A DNA stretch of 64,000 nucleotides from Kalymmatonema hyalinum WJT4-NPBG1. GTDB taxonomy: Bacteria > Cyanobacteriota > Cyanobacteriia > Cyanobacteriales > Nostocaceae. Of the stretch, positions 26,943 to 36,544 are shown in pieces. Below the pieces are notes generated by a model. It made no database searches. It saw only the letters and a program-made list of their open reading frames with translations, and had not been told where the DNA came from. The DNA lies in the NCBI GenBank assembly GCA_019359075.1, contig JAHHIB010000045.1:1-64000 (forward strand), written 5' to 3'. Within the stretch, counting starts at the first letter, position 1; every line of letters begins with the position of its first letter. A program made the position numbers and the translations under genes.

Positions 26943-27135
26943 ATGACAAACTGGAGTGCCCAAAAGACTGGTCGCATTAGGGTAATAGTGCAGGACAACG
27001 GTCCCTTTATTTGTGGGAGTTCATCCTAACTACCCTAAAAGACAAGATGTAGAAATTCAAACGGGTTTGGTACGTCCTGATATTCAAATTGTTTATTCTT
27101 TAGATGAATTAGCTAATCAAATTTATAAATTTTAG
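26943..27135 (+). pseudogene. Frameshifted remnant of a small gene
   Basis: ATG 26943 opens MTNWSAQKTGRIRVIVQDNG. A single-base shift near 27003 (GGTCCCTTTATT) then moves the coding text to the next frame, which reads FVGVHPNYPKRQDVEIQTG and ends ELANQIYKF at 27135. Together they make about 63 residues. The end looks like the tail of a HAD-type hydrolase, but I cannot be sure. Confidence 0.4.
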
Positions 27136-27183
27136 TTTAATGCAGTTAATATAAATACTATCAAATAAAAAAATATGCAGTAA

Positions 27184-27645
27184 TTAACTAATTATAAAAA
27201 TTAATACAGTAGAAAAAACTACAACAATATAAGGAATATTTGCCCAAGATAAAAGCGCACTTAAATATTGATTAAATACCTGTGCTGATTGAAATTTTTC
27301 TAATACTAAGAAGTTTCCTTTAATATGCTTTAGAACTTCTTCTTCGTCACCGTTTAAACCACATATTAATTCTGTTAGCCGATTAAAATTACGACGAAAC
27401 CGCTTTTCCAGGTATAGGTAATAAGCATCAAAAAAGCCAAGTAGAGCAAACGAGAAAAGTGCCAATAAAAATAAAGACTTGTTTTTGTTCGCAAACCCAA
27501 ATCCCATTAATGTTGTCCATATTGTTAACCCCAATTGCTTAATTGTGAGTGAATTGCTAGCCATTCTTCCAATAATGGTTTGTAGCATTTCGCTTTGTTT
27601 AATAAGGTAGTCTCGATTTTTTTGTACTAAATCCTCGTTATTCAT
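27184..27645 (-). CDS. Small membrane protein with three transmembrane helices, partner of the SEFIR-STAND gene
   Basis: This 153-aa protein has a charged N-terminal helix (residues 1-33), two close membrane helices (about 37-53 and 57-77) split by NKNK, a soluble stretch of about 50 residues and a final membrane helix (about 131-152). I do not recognise a named family. The layout resembles SLATT-like and other pore-type effectors found with prokaryotic sensors. It starts 21 bases after the stop of the 1551-aa SEFIR gene on the same strand, so the pair is very likely co-transcribed. Working idea: sensor plus membrane-disrupting effector. That function is inference from context. Confidence 0.65.
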   Translation of the reverse strand: MNNEDLVQKNRDYLIKQSEMLQTIIGRMASNSLTIKQLGLTIWTTLMGFGFANKNKSLFLLALFSFALLGFFDAYYLYLEKRFRRNFNRLTELICGLNGDEEEVLKHIKGNFLVLEKFQSAQVFNQYLSALLSWANIPYIVVVFSTVLIFIIS

Positions 27646-27666
27646 TAACTAACCTACTACCTACAC

Positions 27667-30600
27667 CTAATTGTTACCAGGGGAAATTTGCTGTCTATGC
27701 CGTCTTCTCCTGGGTGCTTGATAAAAGCTTAACCGATTTGGTTTCCTGTCAAGCACCTCAAGCGCTGAACGAGTTTCTCTCAAATTGAAGCTAAGTAGTT
27801 GCTCAAAGATTTTTAAACCAATTTGTCGGTATTTATGCTGACGATGTAGTTGGATAGCAAGTGTTGTAAGACTTTCTGCTGCAAAAACTAAGGGTCTTGT
27901 AGGATTGTCCTGTTCCTTGCCCAACTTACTTAGTAAGCTTTGGCAAATTTCAGACACCAGTTGAGGCTCAGTATCGACAAAATTATTGTTTTCGATAATC
28001 TCAATAATATCTGAGGCGGCTTTTAGGAGTAATGGTTTGTTTTTACACACTGCTGGAATTAGTAAGCGCATTCCAGAGTCTAGCTCGAAATACTTACGGC
28101 TTTGAAAAAAGACGCTTGCTAGTGCACTTTGAATTGCTTCAATGTTAGAGGGGGCAAGATTGTAGAGAATTTCTGCTGCTTTCGTTCTGCATCTTCTTTG
28201 GACCCACATATGGCTGGCTGCGTGAGCTAATCCACACAGAACTGCCTCGTTATCCTGAGTAGTAAGGTGATGGCTGATTTTTGCTACTGACCACTCATCT
28301 TGATACTGAAAATAGTGGATAAATAGCAATTCCCCATACGCTTGACGGCAAAAACTTGAGCCATCTGCCCAAAGCATCTCCAGCCAACCTTGAACCGTCT
28401 CTTTTGGCTCAAACCATCCTACTGTGCGAGAAATGAAGTAAAGCGCCCATTGATACTGCAACACTTCGGGACAGTTGCGAATCACTGCATCAAAAAGTTG
28501 GGTTGCTTGAGTGCGATCGCCATTTAATAAAGGTGGCATATCTGTCAAAATATCCACCCAAACTGCTGGGTGTGGCTCTACCCCTAACCTAGATTGAATT
28601 ACCCTTGCCCAGTTTTGTAAATCGGGAGGATTTTGCTTAAGGTAGCCAGCAGCGATCGCTCGTACAATATCGCCTCTATCACCCGGTAATGTGTGCGAAC
28701 CACGGACACCAAAGAGAATTGGAGAGTTTGCTTGGTACGAACGTTGCTCATCACTTCGATAATGAGCTAAATCCGGTTGTGAATGTGAAGATAGCCAATT
28801 TTCTAATAGGGAGAGAACTGATTGTGGAAGTCCTTGGTTATTTTCAGCAATTTTTTCTAAAGCAGATGCTGCTTTTGAGCGAAAATTTTCCGAAACAAAT
28901 CCACGTTGTTCCAGGTTTTCTACTAGCTCAATCAAATTATTTGCTGGAAAATCGCTTTCCGCAAGCTCTCTAATTGCATTACCTGCATAACTTTCATGAC
29001 GCTGTGGCTGAAGATGTGGCATAATGCGGAGAAAACGTTTTGGATCGTCTTTAACTAGCTTGCCAAACTCATAAGCTTGTGACGATGCACCCCCAGCACG
29101 AGATAAATCACTTCGACGCTTGAAATAATCTGCTTTTGTTATATCTGCCAATTCATCAAATAAGTTTAATAGATGTTGGTCGGATGCACGAGTCATTTCC
29201 TCAACATTCATTGGCGCACCTACGTCTTGTGCAATTGTAGGGTAGTCGTGGTCTTTTTCATTAATAACCCAAGGGAAAGCACGTATTTCTTCATCCCGCC
29301 ATCGCTTTGCTTCCACACTCAAATATTCTTCAGGAAACGCAAGTATGAGTCTTAGTTGATGTTGGCGATTATCGTGCAAAGTATACAAGCGCAAATCGGG
29401 TGGTAAGTCCCGCTCGATTGGATAATAGTTATATCTACGAATTGCTTGTTCAATACGAATTCTCTCTTGAGGTTTAATGTACGGACAAACTGCTGCTATT
29501 AATTGTTTTGTTTCTTTATGAACATTTAGAAAATCTCCTAAACTTAACCGTCTTAAATCTCCTACTAAGTAATTCAAAACTGCTTGCGGTTCGTGGGTTG
29601 CTATCTGAACTAATCCGTATGCAACTAAACGATGAACAAGCAATAATTCTAATTTTTTATTTTTATTGAAAAAATCTAAAAAAGCTCGTCTATCCTGATT
29701 TGCCAATTCTAAAATAGCTGACAATACAGCTTGTATAATTTTACTGTCCTCACAATCAAAACTGTTAATATAGTCTTCATAATAACTATTTTTTGTAAGT
29801 CCTTTTTGGTCTACAATCCTACTCACTAAATCAGTAAACCATGACCAAATAGCATCTAAAAAATATTTCGGATTCGCTTTTGCAAGTGTGTCGATTTGGT
29901 CAAAATTGGTCCCACCTTCAAGTAAGCTTTTAAGGGAGTTCTTAGGATTGTGTCTATAAGCGTGAGCATATCTTTCTGCATCACTTGCATCTGCTGCTAG
30001 TTCTGGTATTGGCTTCCTGCTTTCTGCTATAGCTTGTTCTAACCTGTAATCCAAATGAGCACGTAAAATTCTTGGTGCAAGTTGAGGTAAAGTTTCAGCC
30101 ACTTTTTCTGCAATTATGGACAAACTATACATATCCCAATTAGAACGCCGAATAACTTGCTGGCTCTGCCATACTCTCTCAGGATTCCATTGTTGAATGT
30201 TCTGTATAATTCGTATACTTAAAGAGTCATAAACTGCATCATTCAGCCAATATTCCTCGATGAGATTCCATACATCATCAGTTGCAAAGTAAGTTGCTGC
30301 CATTAAGATAGAAAGACAATAAGTGGCTTTGTTAGGCTGCTTTTCTAACCACTGTCTAAACTCAGGGCGATCGCGTAAAATCTTGAACCAACCAGGACTA
30401 CCAATCATCGCATCTAAAACTTTGGGTGCTTCTGTCTCCAAGTTAAGCAGAGGAATTAGAAGTTCCGCTTCAACTGGTTCGGGGTTTTGTTGCGAACCAA
30501 CAAACTCAATTAACAGGCTGTAAATATGGGTTCGTATATAAATTATTTGTAGCGATCGCAAAACACTCAACGCCCAAAGTCGAATTTTGCCAGATAAATG

Positions 30601-32322
30601 AGTTAAATTCTTAAAAGCTAACTTGGCTACTTTATTTTTAAATGGAGAATTATTTGCTTCTGCGTTTTTCAACAGCGATCGCAACTGCTTTGCGTACTGT
30701 TTAGGAGCAGTACCCCGTAGATAATTTAGACCTCGCAGTAGAATAGGTCGAACAAACAAACCATCTTGACGTTCTAATACCAAGTCTACAAGTGATTGCG
30801 AACCACGAGCAAAGGCACGTGCCAAAGTATGGTCATAATAAGTTTGATGGCAAAAACCAAGGGTGGAATTTTCCTGGTTTGTCATTAATATTCCGGCTTG
30901 TACCAAAGTTTGATATATTTCCGGACAACTATCCGCAACTGCTGTTGGTAACCAAAGTACCTCTTCCTGGGTCATGCGTTGAGCAATTTGCTCTAGGAAA
31001 GCAATGTATTTGGAAGCATCCGGTCGATTGAGAATCCGAGTTTCCCACAACCGATCCAGTAACTTTTGGGAAGAATCAAATACTTCTCCAGGTTTGGCGA
31101 CTTCCAGAAATATCTTCAGATGCAAGGGATTTTGCAGTAACTCACGCAGGGATTCACCGATACCAGGTGCAATGTGTTCGGTGTGTTCTAACAAAGGAGA
31201 AATTTTCTCCCAGGTTGGTAAACTCAAATATAATTGCTCAAAACCCTCCAGGCGAGCAAATTGACTACCGTGGCGAAATTCAAATTCACGACAGGTAGCA
31301 ACAACATGCACTCCTTTGGTTCCAGCTACGGATTGAATGAGGGTGAGCAAAACATTTAGCCTTCCTGAATGTCGGTCTATCAATTCTGAAACCGCATCAA
31401 GCTGATCTACTAACAATACGACTTTTTCTTTATTCGCGATCGCTTTAATGGCTTCTCGCAGATTTACGCTGAGATTAAGCTGGTCATCACAACGCAAATC
31501 TTCAAGGCTGTTAACTTTATTACTCAGAAAATCTGCTTTAATAGCTAGTAGTCCGTAACCTTTATTAACTACGCAATGTCCTAGCTTCGCCAGTAGTGCT
31601 GATTTTCCACAACCGGGAACACCAAGAACAATAGTTGTCGAAGACTCTTCTGTGTCAATGCGATTTAGGAGTTGTTCTAACTCTGGACGTTCAATTTCTT
31701 GGTTGTCGTCAAGTGTCCTTTTCCAGTTTAATAGCCCTTTGGAAGCTGCAAGCAGTTCTTCTCGTAAATTAGCGTGCTGGGTTTGGTTGAGAAAATATTG
31801 TTGGCGATCGCGTCGCGGTAATGCTCTAAGAGTACCAAGAGGGGGTTTTTGAATCCAAGGTTGGTTCGTCAAACGACGGAGTAAATTTTCGTATTCTTCT
31901 TCAACCTCAAGATTGTAAATACTAACGCCAGCCAAAACCGTAGGAATGTAGTTTAAGTCCTGAGAAAAAAAGACGATGGGGATATATTTAGTATTGTTAC
32001 CCTCAGCATCATAGAGGTATTGGATGACAATTGCCCCTTCCCAAGTAACGCCTTTACCTCTACCAATTTCCTCGTGACCCCTGAAGCGTCGATTGTATAG
32101 CTCGGTACAGACTATCAGGACAAAGCTAGCTGCATCAATCTCGTCGTTCGCCCAACGGGGCCACCCTTGAGGTGGTGGCTCTGATTCGTGGTACAGGTCT
32201 ATGTTGCAATCAATCCCATCTTCCCGCAATTGGTCAGCTAGCTGTAACACCCGGTCTTTATGTTCTGGTGAATCATCGCTGTAGCTGATAATTACTTTGG
32301 GAGAAATGGGAACGGAGTTCAT
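27667..32322 (-). CDS. SEFIR-STAND NTPase with long helical C-terminal region
   Basis: This is a 1551-aa multidomain protein. Residues 7-155 are a SEFIR domain, a TIR-related fold: PKVIISYSDDSPEHKDRV, GIDCNIDLY, FVLIVCTELYNRRF, GKGVTWEGAIV, KYIPIVFF. Residues about 215-420 are a STAND/NACHT-like ATPase with P-loop VLGVPGCGKSALL (about 232-244), Walker B VVLLVDQLDAV and sensor VVATCREFEF. The remaining 1100 residues are helical-repeat text, the usual ligand-sensing part of such proteins. STAND proteins with TIR-like domains are known or suspected antiviral sensors. It is followed by a 3-TM gene in the same operon and preceded by two other SEFIR genes, suggesting local duplication. No frameshift is seen across its length. 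Confidence 0.85.
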   Translation of the reverse strand: MNSVPISPKVIISYSDDSPEHKDRVLQLADQLREDGIDCNIDLYHESEPPPQGWPRWANDEIDAASFVLIVCTELYNRRFRGHEEIGRGKGVTWEGAIVIQYLYDAEGNNTKYIPIVFFSQDLNYIPTVLAGVSIYNLEVEEEYENLLRRLTNQPWIQKPPLGTLRALPRRDRQQYFLNQTQHANLREELLAASKGLLNWKRTLDDNQEIERPELEQLLNRIDTEESSTTIVLGVPGCGKSALLAKLGHCVVNKGYGLLAIKADFLSNKVNSLEDLRCDDQLNLSVNLREAIKAIANKEKVVLLVDQLDAVSELIDRHSGRLNVLLTLIQSVAGTKGVHVVATCREFEFRHGSQFARLEGFEQLYLSLPTWEKISPLLEHTEHIAPGIGESLRELLQNPLHLKIFLEVAKPGEVFDSSQKLLDRLWETRILNRPDASKYIAFLEQIAQRMTQEEVLWLPTAVADSCPEIYQTLVQAGILMTNQENSTLGFCHQTYYDHTLARAFARGSQSLVDLVLERQDGLFVRPILLRGLNYLRGTAPKQYAKQLRSLLKNAEANNSPFKNKVAKLAFKNLTHLSGKIRLWALSVLRSLQIIYIRTHIYSLLIEFVGSQQNPEPVEAELLIPLLNLETEAPKVLDAMIGSPGWFKILRDRPEFRQWLEKQPNKATYCLSILMAATYFATDDVWNLIEEYWLNDAVYDSLSIRIIQNIQQWNPERVWQSQQVIRRSNWDMYSLSIIAEKVAETLPQLAPRILRAHLDYRLEQAIAESRKPIPELAADASDAERYAHAYRHNPKNSLKSLLEGGTNFDQIDTLAKANPKYFLDAIWSWFTDLVSRIVDQKGLTKNSYYEDYINSFDCEDSKIIQAVLSAILELANQDRRAFLDFFNKNKKLELLLVHRLVAYGLVQIATHEPQAVLNYLVGDLRRLSLGDFLNVHKETKQLIAAVCPYIKPQERIRIEQAIRRYNYYPIERDLPPDLRLYTLHDNRQHQLRLILAFPEEYLSVEAKRWRDEEIRAFPWVINEKDHDYPTIAQDVGAPMNVEEMTRASDQHLLNLFDELADITKADYFKRRSDLSRAGGASSQAYEFGKLVKDDPKRFLRIMPHLQPQRHESYAGNAIRELAESDFPANNLIELVENLEQRGFVSENFRSKAASALEKIAENNQGLPQSVLSLLENWLSSHSQPDLAHYRSDEQRSYQANSPILFGVRGSHTLPGDRGDIVRAIAAGYLKQNPPDLQNWARVIQSRLGVEPHPAVWVDILTDMPPLLNGDRTQATQLFDAVIRNCPEVLQYQWALYFISRTVGWFEPKETVQGWLEMLWADGSSFCRQAYGELLFIHYFQYQDEWSVAKISHHLTTQDNEAVLCGLAHAASHMWVQRRCRTKAAEILYNLAPSNIEAIQSALASVFFQSRKYFELDSGMRLLIPAVCKNKPLLLKAASDIIEIIENNNFVDTEPQLVSEICQSLLSKLGKEQDNPTRPLVFAAESLTTLAIQLHRQHKYRQIGLKIFEQLLSFNLRETRSALEVLDRKPNRLSFYQAPRRRRHRQQISPGNN

Positions 32323-32470
32323 CTGTAGGCTTTTTAGCAGAGACTTAACTATAAAGTGTGTTTAATATAACAAAAATTAAGTATTTATCCAGAGCTTTAA
32401 ATATTTTCTCATGCTTGCTATTTTTTTATTAAAGTAGTAAAAATTATATAATTACTGCTTGAATAAGATC

Positions 32471-34516
32471 TTATTGAATACCAGGTATTTTTCTACGTGT
32501 CTCCCCTAACTTCTTAATTAAAATTTTAACTATATAGTCAACTTGAGACTCCATATCAGTATCAATTTTATAAGTCAATCCTCCAACTCGATTAGTTTCA
32601 TCAAACATTCCTGGTGGAGAGTCACTAAACCAAATTGGAATCACTTCACTCTTACTAAAACGAGTTTTAAACTGTTCGGATTCAAACTTAGCCCAAATGC
32701 GCGTTGGGTAATCTTTGCTAAGTAATGCTATGATAAACTGCGCCTCACTTTGATAAATTGGTCTTAAATACTCTTCCAAATCATTTGCCAAAATTCGATG
32801 CTGCTCATCCTGATCGTAGAAAACTGCAATTTCTGCTTCTGTTAATTTTCTAGCAATGGCTTCAGCTACATTTCTATCTGCACCTGCGAAAGATAAAGCA
32901 AAATCATATCTACCAGTAAAGCTTACAGATAAGTAACCTGCTTTTGCTGCAAATTGATGCCATGATAAATTTCTAAGAAAAAATACAAATTTCGAGTCTT
33001 CTATACTTAAAATTCTAGTTAATGAATCATAGTGTATGACATCAGAAAAATCATCATGATTTCGAGCAATAAAATTCTGGATAAAACCGTTCTCAAGTAA
33101 TGGCTCAACACTTGCTCTATGCTCTAAATATTTTGTAATTGCAAAGTCTAGTTCAAGAGACCATTTATCATCATTAGCTAGCCAGTGTAAAATATGAAAG
33201 TATGGGGCACGCCCTTCACGGGACAATTTAGGACCCCTAGCAAATTTTCTAGCTACGTCATCAAAAGCTCGTGATAGCTCTTCTATAACTTTCTGTTTAA
33301 CAGCATCAAAGGTAATTGTAATTTTTTGAATAGCTGAGGTTCTTTCTGTAACTTCAGCAAGTATGCAAGCTTCATAACACAACAATTGAGCAATGTGAAA
33401 ACTACCATATGATTCTTTAACTATATTTGTGAATAAAGTATAATTAAATTTAATATTTAAAGCTTCTTCACCCTTTTTGACAAGTTCGATTACCTTATTT
33501 TCAGGATTGATTCCAAATCTGATTGTTTCAATTCTATTATTCAAATCTCTTGCAAATCTAACAAGACTGTTACCAGCTTTATTAATACCTATCAGAATTA
33601 ATTTAATACCTTTTTCCTCATCAGCAATAACCTTCATATAATCAGCAATTAATTGCTTTGCAGTATCTTCCAATAGATGAAAGTCATCAATAATAATTAG
33701 GTCATAATCATTATTTTTTGGCAAACAAATAATTTCTTCTCTGTCTTGTTTTTTCCGAGTCGTTAATTTTTTGATTTTCTTATTATGCAGAGAAAGTAGC
33801 TCCAATACTTTTAAAACACAAGTAGTCTTACCCACACCGGATGTTCCTTCAACAACTAATCCTCGACCACGTGTGCGTAAAGCAACCAAAAGCCGTCGAT
33901 ACTCAACTGGTTCAACAAACGTATGCGTGGGTATGCCTGACCGCTTAAATACATCTTCTAAACGCATGCTAACAGCTAAAGAATTACTAGTATGTGATAA
34001 AAGTGACCTTACTGGTAACCTTGCTAATTCGCTCAATGCAGGTTTTGGGTTATCCAGCTGATTTGTCAGGCGACGATAGAGTGCAGTATATCCTTCTTCT
34101 GTGTCCAGATAGTACGTGTTAAAAGCACGAAACATTATCGGTATGTAGTTTTTATCCTCAGCAGAAAACACAACTGGAACAAATTTGATACTTTTTAGAT
34201 AGCCATCATAAAGCTCTTGAGCAATAATTGACCCTTCCCAGGTCACTCCCCGTCCTTTTCCTGGTTCTTTCTGACCTCGTCGAAATCGGCGCTCGTACTG
34301 CTCAGTACAAACTACAACCACAAAATCAGCCCATTCCAATTGGTTCATCATCCAATGATGCCACCCTTGTGAAGGTGCTATTTCATATTGATCTATGTTG
34401 CAGTCAATACCTTCAGTCCGTAAACGGTCAGCCAACATTAGTACACGAGCCATATGTTCTCGTGAGTCGTGGCTGTAGCTAATGAAGACTTTTGGTGGAT
34501 GAGCCGTCTGAAACAT
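32471..34516 (-). CDS. SEFIR-ATPase-TIR protein with two TIR-like domains
   Basis: This 681-aa protein has an N-terminal SEFIR (residues 8-150: KVFISYSHDSREHM, GIDCNIDQYE, FVVVVCTEQYERRF, GRGVTWEGSII). The middle ATPase has P-loop GLVVEGTSGVGKTT (about 219-232) and acidic Walker B LIIIDDFHLL. The C-terminal TIR spans about 540-660 (YDFALSFAGADRNVAEA, IAVFYDQDEQ, FIIALLSKDYPTRIWAKFE). The Glu after the Trp in that helix is where TIR enzymes carry the catalytic glutamate. One TIR-like fold could sense or assemble while the other acts as effector. The gene lies between two SEFIR paralogues on the same strand (gaps 148 and 53 bp). Domain calls are firm; an antiphage or cell-death role is inference. 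Confidence 0.8.
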   Translation of the reverse strand: MFQTAHPPKVFISYSHDSREHMARVLMLADRLRTEGIDCNIDQYEIAPSQGWHHWMMNQLEWADFVVVVCTEQYERRFRRGQKEPGKGRGVTWEGSIIAQELYDGYLKSIKFVPVVFSAEDKNYIPIMFRAFNTYYLDTEEGYTALYRRLTNQLDNPKPALSELARLPVRSLLSHTSNSLAVSMRLEDVFKRSGIPTHTFVEPVEYRRLLVALRTRGRGLVVEGTSGVGKTTCVLKVLELLSLHNKKIKKLTTRKKQDREEIICLPKNNDYDLIIIDDFHLLEDTAKQLIADYMKVIADEEKGIKLILIGINKAGNSLVRFARDLNNRIETIRFGINPENKVIELVKKGEEALNIKFNYTLFTNIVKESYGSFHIAQLLCYEACILAEVTERTSAIQKITITFDAVKQKVIEELSRAFDDVARKFARGPKLSREGRAPYFHILHWLANDDKWSLELDFAITKYLEHRASVEPLLENGFIQNFIARNHDDFSDVIHYDSLTRILSIEDSKFVFFLRNLSWHQFAAKAGYLSVSFTGRYDFALSFAGADRNVAEAIARKLTEAEIAVFYDQDEQHRILANDLEEYLRPIYQSEAQFIIALLSKDYPTRIWAKFESEQFKTRFSKSEVIPIWFSDSPPGMFDETNRVGGLTYKIDTDMESQVDYIVKILIKKLGETRRKIPGIQ

Positions 34517-34569
34517 CTTAATGTCTACTTTCTATACCTTACCTACCGGAATGATGACCCTGTGATAAT

Positions 34570-35630
34570 TTACTGTATATGATTTTTCCATTTTATTAAT
34601 CCATTTGCTTCAAACGTTCCAGCCACACACTCCTTAATTAAATTGTGTTGTCTCAATATGCACTGATTATTCTCAACTAACTCTTCTACCAAATAGCGAT
34701 CACGCAACGTTTGCAATGCCACCTGTTGTGTCTTTGCCTCCTCTATCGCTTTTTCAACTTCCTCAACTTCATTTCCGTATTTATTCCAATAAGCAACCAC
34801 ATTGCCATTAAAGGGACGATTGACAATTTCCCCAGCAATCACCCGTAAAGCCAAAGGATGTCCCTCATAAGCATTACCAAATGGAAGCGACTCCAGTCAC
34901 CATCAAACTAGTCCTGCAATTCCACAGCTAACCGTTCTGCAAGTGCGGTTTTACCAATACCTGCGATCCCAACCAAAATCAACAAGCGACAGGATGCTTG
35001 GACGCGATCGCTCAATTCCTTAATCAAACTTTCCCTACCAACCCATGCATTGTCATAAGCGAAGAAGCTAGGTGTTTTGAGAAAAGTCTGTTTGCGATCG
35101 CGTGCTGGTAATCCTGGTAATACACGCGGTGCAAGTTCTAACTTCTCACCCAGTGGGGGTTTCGGGTTCAGGGGTTGATTGGTGAGGCGACGGTAGAAGG
35201 CTTGATATCCCTCTTCGGTATACAAATCGTACCGACTAAACGCGCGAATCATAATTGGAATAAAATTTTCATCCCCAGAAGAAAATACAACGGGGACAAA
35301 TTTTGTACTTTTGACATGAGAATCGTAAAGTTCCTGAGTAATAATTGCTCCTTCCCAAGTCACTCCTCGTCCTATACCTGGTTCTTCTCGACCTCGAAAT
35401 CGGCGATCGTACTGCTCAGTACAAACTACAACGACAAAATCAGCCCATTCTACCTGGTTCATCATCCACCGGGGCCACCCCTCAGCAGGCGACTCTTCGT
35501 ACTGGTCGATGTTACAGTCCACACCTTCAGCCCGTAAACGGTTAGCAAGGGTTAAAATTCGGTCTTTATGTTCCTGAGAGTCGTGGCTATAGCTAATGAA
35601 GACTTTTGGGGCATCAGAACCAAAATTCAT
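34570..35630 (-). pseudogene. Decayed SEFIR-NB-ARC gene
   Basis: An intact start (35630) encodes a SEFIR domain very like its neighbours (PKVFISYSHDSQEHKDRI, FVVVVCTEQYDRRF, GRGVTWEGAII). It is followed by an NB-ARC entry RDRKQTFLKTPSF, WVGRESLI and P-loop GIAGIGKTALAERL. Translation stops at 34908 just after the P-loop. In another frame, 34895-34570 continues with NB-ARC text GNAYEGHPLALRVIAGEIV. The 120 or so residues normally between these motifs are missing, so an internal deletion plus frameshift has broken the gene. The C-terminal sensor region is also lost. The surviving 240-aa SEFIR piece might still be made. Confidence 0.75.
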
Positions 35631-35801
35631 GACTTTGTTGGCTTAGGTAGAAACTGATTATCATTTAAACCTATGATAATCAGCAGAATTGCGGTTATAG
35701 CTTTATATATATGAAGTTTTGATAAAATTACTTGAAACAATCTTGACGAACTACAACTCTTAGCTTCCATATCCAAATTTTGAGCGTTGTTCCCGGTAAG
35801 T

Positions 35802-36245
35802 TTACAACCAGGATTCAACAGACAATGCTCTAACTTGTTGAATTCGGTTAAAGTCGCTATCAGCCGAGACAACGGTTAGATTGTATTGCACAGCAATAGC
35901 AGCAATCCAGAGGTCATTCTCATCAAATCCTAAATCAGTAATTTTGGTTTTTCTCCGCTTACTTTTCTCTCGTGGACCGAACTGGTTGAATAAAGCTGCT
36001 TTAAGTTTTCCGTATGTTTCTGCTGTTACTTCATCAATCCTGTAGATATATAAACCCTGAAGAAAACGCCTCACCAAAGCTAAGTTACTCGAACTACGTT
36101 GTGAGCGCTCCGCCATGTCAGTTAATTCTCCTTGGACAACAACACAAGTTGTCACTAGACTACTTTCTACTTCAGCAAAGCGGCGCAAGATATTCGGTTC
36201 TCTTAGAATCGCATAGCTACAATGGTTTGTATCCAGTAGGTACAT
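35802..36245 (-). CDS. vapC: PIN-domain toxin (VapC type)
   Basis: This 147-aa protein starts MYLLDTNHCSYAIL, with the first PIN Asp in LLDTN. Later acidic residues are VVQGELTDM, DENDLWIAAIA and VSADSDFNRI. Together these make the four-acid Mg site of an RNase of the VapC/FitB class. Its start overlaps the stop of the antitoxin gene (ATGA at 36245). The pair sits upstream of the decayed SEFIR gene on the same strand, with a 171-bp gap that probably contains the SEFIR promoter. Confidence 0.88.
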   Translation of the reverse strand: MYLLDTNHCSYAILREPNILRRFAEVESSLVTTCVVVQGELTDMAERSQRSSSNLALVRRFLQGLYIYRIDEVTAETYGKLKAALFNQFGPREKSKRRKTKITDLGFDENDLWIAAIAVQYNLTVVSADSDFNRIQQVRALSVESWL

Positions 36246-36544
36246 TATTCAAAAGGGTTATCGTAGTTAAATTTAGCTTTGCCACGAGTTGCATAAACTT
36301 GCTGGAGACATTCTTCCAAGTCATCTCCTTCCCAGCTACCAACAGTCTTCAAATGTTCTAAGAGTGAGCGACCTGTTGATTGGACTGTTGTTTGCTGTTG
36401 CGTTGCAGAGGTTTGTGTTGCATCTACTACTGACTGGGATTCATGCTGTTTAGTTTTAATAAACTGCAAGAAATCAAGCGTCTGTGCTAAGAGTGATTCT
36501 GGAGCAGATTCAATTTCTCTAAAAAGTTGTTCTTTGATATTCAT
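36245..36544 (-). CDS. Antitoxin of a VapC-type pair (DUF2281-like)
   Basis: This 99-aa protein opens with MNIKEQLFREIESAPESLLAQTLDFLQFI, the same helical pattern as the antitoxin at 18031-18264. A Gln/Thr-rich linker follows. A C-terminal acidic and aromatic tail (SWEGDDLEECLQQVY, FNYDNPFE) is suited to binding the PIN toxin. The stop overlaps the toxin start by one base within ATGA, so translation is coupled. Confidence 0.75.
   Translation of the reverse strand: MNIKEQLFREIESAPESLLAQTLDFLQFIKTKQHESQSVVDATQTSATQQQTTVQSTGRSLLEHLKTVGSWEGDDLEECLQQVYATRGKAKFNYDNPFE

Noticed and set aside
35627-35872. Minus-strand frame between the SEFIR relic and the PIN toxin
   Set aside because: It overlaps the PIN gene end and has no recognisable protein pattern.
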